Shown here: positions 5,777-6,887 of the stretch, piece by piece
Numbering within the stretch: position 1 is the first letter of the stretch
How the letters are laid out: the number at the start of each line of letters is the position of its first letter
DNA from: Phycisphaerales bacterium
GTDB taxonomy: Bacteria > Planctomycetota > Phycisphaerae > Phycisphaerales > SM1A02
NCBI GenBank assembly: GCA_018882625.1
Contig: VERO01000119.1
Coordinates: 1 to 6,887 of the forward strand
Reading direction: 5' to 3'
Length of the DNA stretch: 6,887 bases
Made by a program: the position numbers and the translations under genes
The notes under the pieces: generated by a model
What the model saw: only the letters and a program-made list of their open reading frames with translations
What the model was told of the DNA's origin: nothing
Database searches by the model: none

Positions 5777-6717
5777 AACTTGACGTCGAGCCCCTCGTCC
5801 CGGACCTTCCGCAGGAGCAGCTCGACTTCCGCGAGCGCAGCCTTGAGACGCTGCGCGCTGTCGGTGAGCGCGTTGTAGAGGTCGGGGTTGGACATCAGCT
5901 GGCCGACGGTGCCATCGCCCGACCCTGCCTGATCGGCGAGGCGCTGCACTGCCTTCAGCGTAAGGGTCATCTCGTCGAGCGCGGGCTGGGCGCTCGCCAC
6001 GAGCGTGCGCGCATCGACGCGGATCCCCTGGGCCGACTCCGAGACCGAGTTCATCGCGGCCGTTGCGGCGTCGATCAGCGTGCCCGCCTTCCACACGGCC
6101 GACCGCGCATCCGCGCGGAGCTGCTCGTCGCCGAGCCACTCGCGCGCATCGGCGAAGGCGCCTTGGGCGGTGTCGAGCAGCGCGTTCAGCCGGCGCATGG
6201 CGGTCCTCACGCTCTCCTCGGAGCCGGGCGCCCCGTCATCGACTGGCGCGAAGAAGGTGTTCAGGTTGTCGAGGATCCTCGCGAAGCGGCCCTCGAGCCC
6301 CTCGAAGCGCGCCTCGATGCGCGCAGAGCCGTCCTTGGGCATCACCGGACCTCCCGGCTCGTACGCGGCGGGAAGCGAGATGTTGAGCCTCGATCCGCCG
6401 CCCACGAGCGGCTGGTGGGTCTGCGCGCTGCAGCCGACGGGAAGATCGACCTCGTCGGAGATGCGCACCACCACGCGCACCGGAGGCACGGATGCCGGCT
6501 CGACCCGCACGGAGTCCACAGTGCCGACCGGAACGCCGTTGAGCATCGCCTGGCTGCCCGGCCGGAGCCCGCCGGTGTCGTTGCAGGCCACCTCGAGCCG
6601 CCATGTCGGGCGGAAGAAGCGGTCGAGCTCGCCGAAGAGCAGGAGCAGCGTGGCAAAGCCGGTCAGTGCCACCAGCGCCGCGATGCCAGTCGTGAAGTTT
6701 CGGTTGCTCTCCTTCAT
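5773..6717 (-). CDS. mlaD: MlaD / MCE-family phospholipid transport protein, membrane-anchored
   Basis: Substrate-binding subunit of an Mla-type ABC transporter that moves phospholipids between inner and outer membrane; MCE domains form hexameric rings in the periplasm. The 314-aa product has an N-terminal anchor helix (about 10-29, no lipobox) and one MCE domain (about 38-115: LEVACNDTGGLRPGSQAMLN, GVPVGTVDSV, then LVGGGSRLNIS). A long Ala-rich helical region follows (about 135-265). The end, DGTVGQLMSNPDLYNAL (268-284) then LLRKVRDEGLDVKF, is an element I recall from other MlaD/Mce proteins of diderm bacteria. It is far longer than E. coli MlaD (183 aa), the surplus being the helical tail, which could form a needle or tunnel as in longer MCE proteins. 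It starts 6 nt after the mlaF stop. Cysteines at 45 and 96 fall inside the MCE domain and might pair. Confidence 0.92.
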   Translation of the reverse strand: MKESNRNFTTGIAALVALTGFATLLLLFGELDRFFRPTWRLEVACNDTGGLRPGSQAMLNGVPVGTVDSVRVEPASVPPVRVVVRISDEVDLPVGCSAQTHQPLVGGGSRLNISLPAAYEPGGPVMPKDGSARIEARFEGLEGRFARILDNLNTFFAPVDDGAPGSEESVRTAMRRLNALLDTAQGAFADAREWLGDEQLRADARSAVWKAGTLIDAATAAMNSVSESAQGIRVDARTLVASAQPALDEMTLTLKAVQRLADQAGSGDGTVGQLMSNPDLYNALTDSAQRLKAALAEVELLLRKVRDEGLDVKF

Positions 6718-6721
6718 GGGA

Positions 6722-6725
6722 CCTC
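6722..6725 (-). promoter_or_regulatory. Ribosome binding site of mlaD, overlapping the mlaF stop
   Basis: Read on the minus strand, GAGG lies 4 nt before the mlaD ATG and shares its GA with the TGA stop of mlaF. The spacing is short. The overlap points to translational coupling of the ATPase and MCE subunits. Confidence 0.55.
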
Positions 6726-6887
6726 AGTTCCGCAGCGCGGCATGATCGCCTCCCTTGCGGATCCGCGCCAGTTCCTCCGGGCTGGCCTCGCCGCGCAGGA
6801 AGCGCTGCACGACCGGGTCATCCGTGGTTCTGAACAGCTCCGGCGTGCCTTCGAGCCGGACCCGGCCCTCATGGAGCATCACCATCC
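6724..6887 (-). CDS. mlaF: ABC transporter ATP-binding protein, MlaF-like (C-terminal 53 residues only)
   Basis: Only the C-terminus is in the window; the ATPase core with Walker and signature motifs lies beyond the right edge. The visible end reads MVMLHEGRVRLEGTPELF, then DDPVVQRFLRGEA, then a basic tail IRKGGDHAALRN before TGA. The 'L-x-E-G-R-V-x-x-x-G-T-P-E-x-x' turn followed by 'DPxVxQFLxG' is the standard end of MlaF-type ATPases that energise phospholipid transport. The gene sits directly upstream of, and almost touching, mlaD on the same strand, which fits an mla operon. Assignment to MlaF rather than another ABC ATPase rests on this ending plus the MCE neighbour. Confidence 0.85.
   Translation of the reverse strand, partial: MVMLHEGRVRLEGTPELFRTTDDPVVQRFLRGEASPEELARIRKGGDHAALRN

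Noticed and set aside
6005..6745. 246-aa plus-strand frame antisense to mlaD
   Set aside because: Ser/Arg/Pro-rich complement of a clear MCE protein.
1..6887. tRNA, rRNA, CRISPR array, insertion sequence or phage/defence module
   Set aside because: Nearly all bases belong to seven recognised genes, and I saw no spaced repeats, terminal inverted repeats, transposase or RNA-gene-like folds.

Overview
This window is GC-rich and almost wholly protein-coding. It looks like a chromosomal housekeeping segment from a Gram-negative-type (diderm) bacterium. It encodes two envelope proteins that need an outer membrane or peptidoglycan: an MCE/MlaD lipid-transport protein and an OmpA-domain lipoprotein. 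Several features hint at Planctomycetota, probably Phycisphaerae: the enlarged prepilin peptidase with an EAMGMGDVHLM active-site block, the TDTDPIKFSK form of the OmpA domain, and the RPFDP-type leader on XseA. That taxonomic call is inference from remembered family patterns, not from a search.

Layout. Positions 1-1899 (minus) hold recG, a branched-DNA helicase whose last ~90 codons lie off the left edge. Directly abutting and divergent is a plus-strand run xseA (1900-3405), xseB (3415-3702) and a prepilin peptidase (3711-4967), with gaps of only 9 and 8 nt, so probably one operon. A 122-nt intergenic region follows, with a good sigma70-type promoter candidate and small inverted repeats. It leads into a single gene for an OmpA-domain lipoprotein (5090-5758). 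Convergent to it on the minus strand are mlaD (5773-6717) and the C-terminal end of its ABC ATPase partner mlaF (6724-6887, cut by the right edge). A short palindrome containing both stop codons separates the convergent genes.

Function. recG and xseA/xseB join two DNA-repair activities: fork reversal and Holliday-junction processing by RecG, and single-strand exonuclease VII by XseA and XseB. The prepilin peptidase serves type IV pili or type II secretion and appears to be transcribed with xseAB without an obvious functional tie. The right half is about the envelope: a peptidoglycan-binding lipoprotein and an Mla-type retrograde or anterograde phospholipid transporter (ATPase plus membrane-anchored MCE subunit; the permease is presumably beyond the right edge).

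I found no mobile element, CRISPR array, tRNA, rRNA, defence gene or clear new system. The more notable points are small: the zero-length recG/xseA divergent junction at a CACGTG palindrome, the ~115-residue insertion between the catalytic aspartates of the prepilin peptidase, the promoter and repeat cluster before the OmpA gene, and the stop-codon palindrome. The sequence also contains a misleading 1102-codon open frame in which the real xseA is fused to the antisense of recG.
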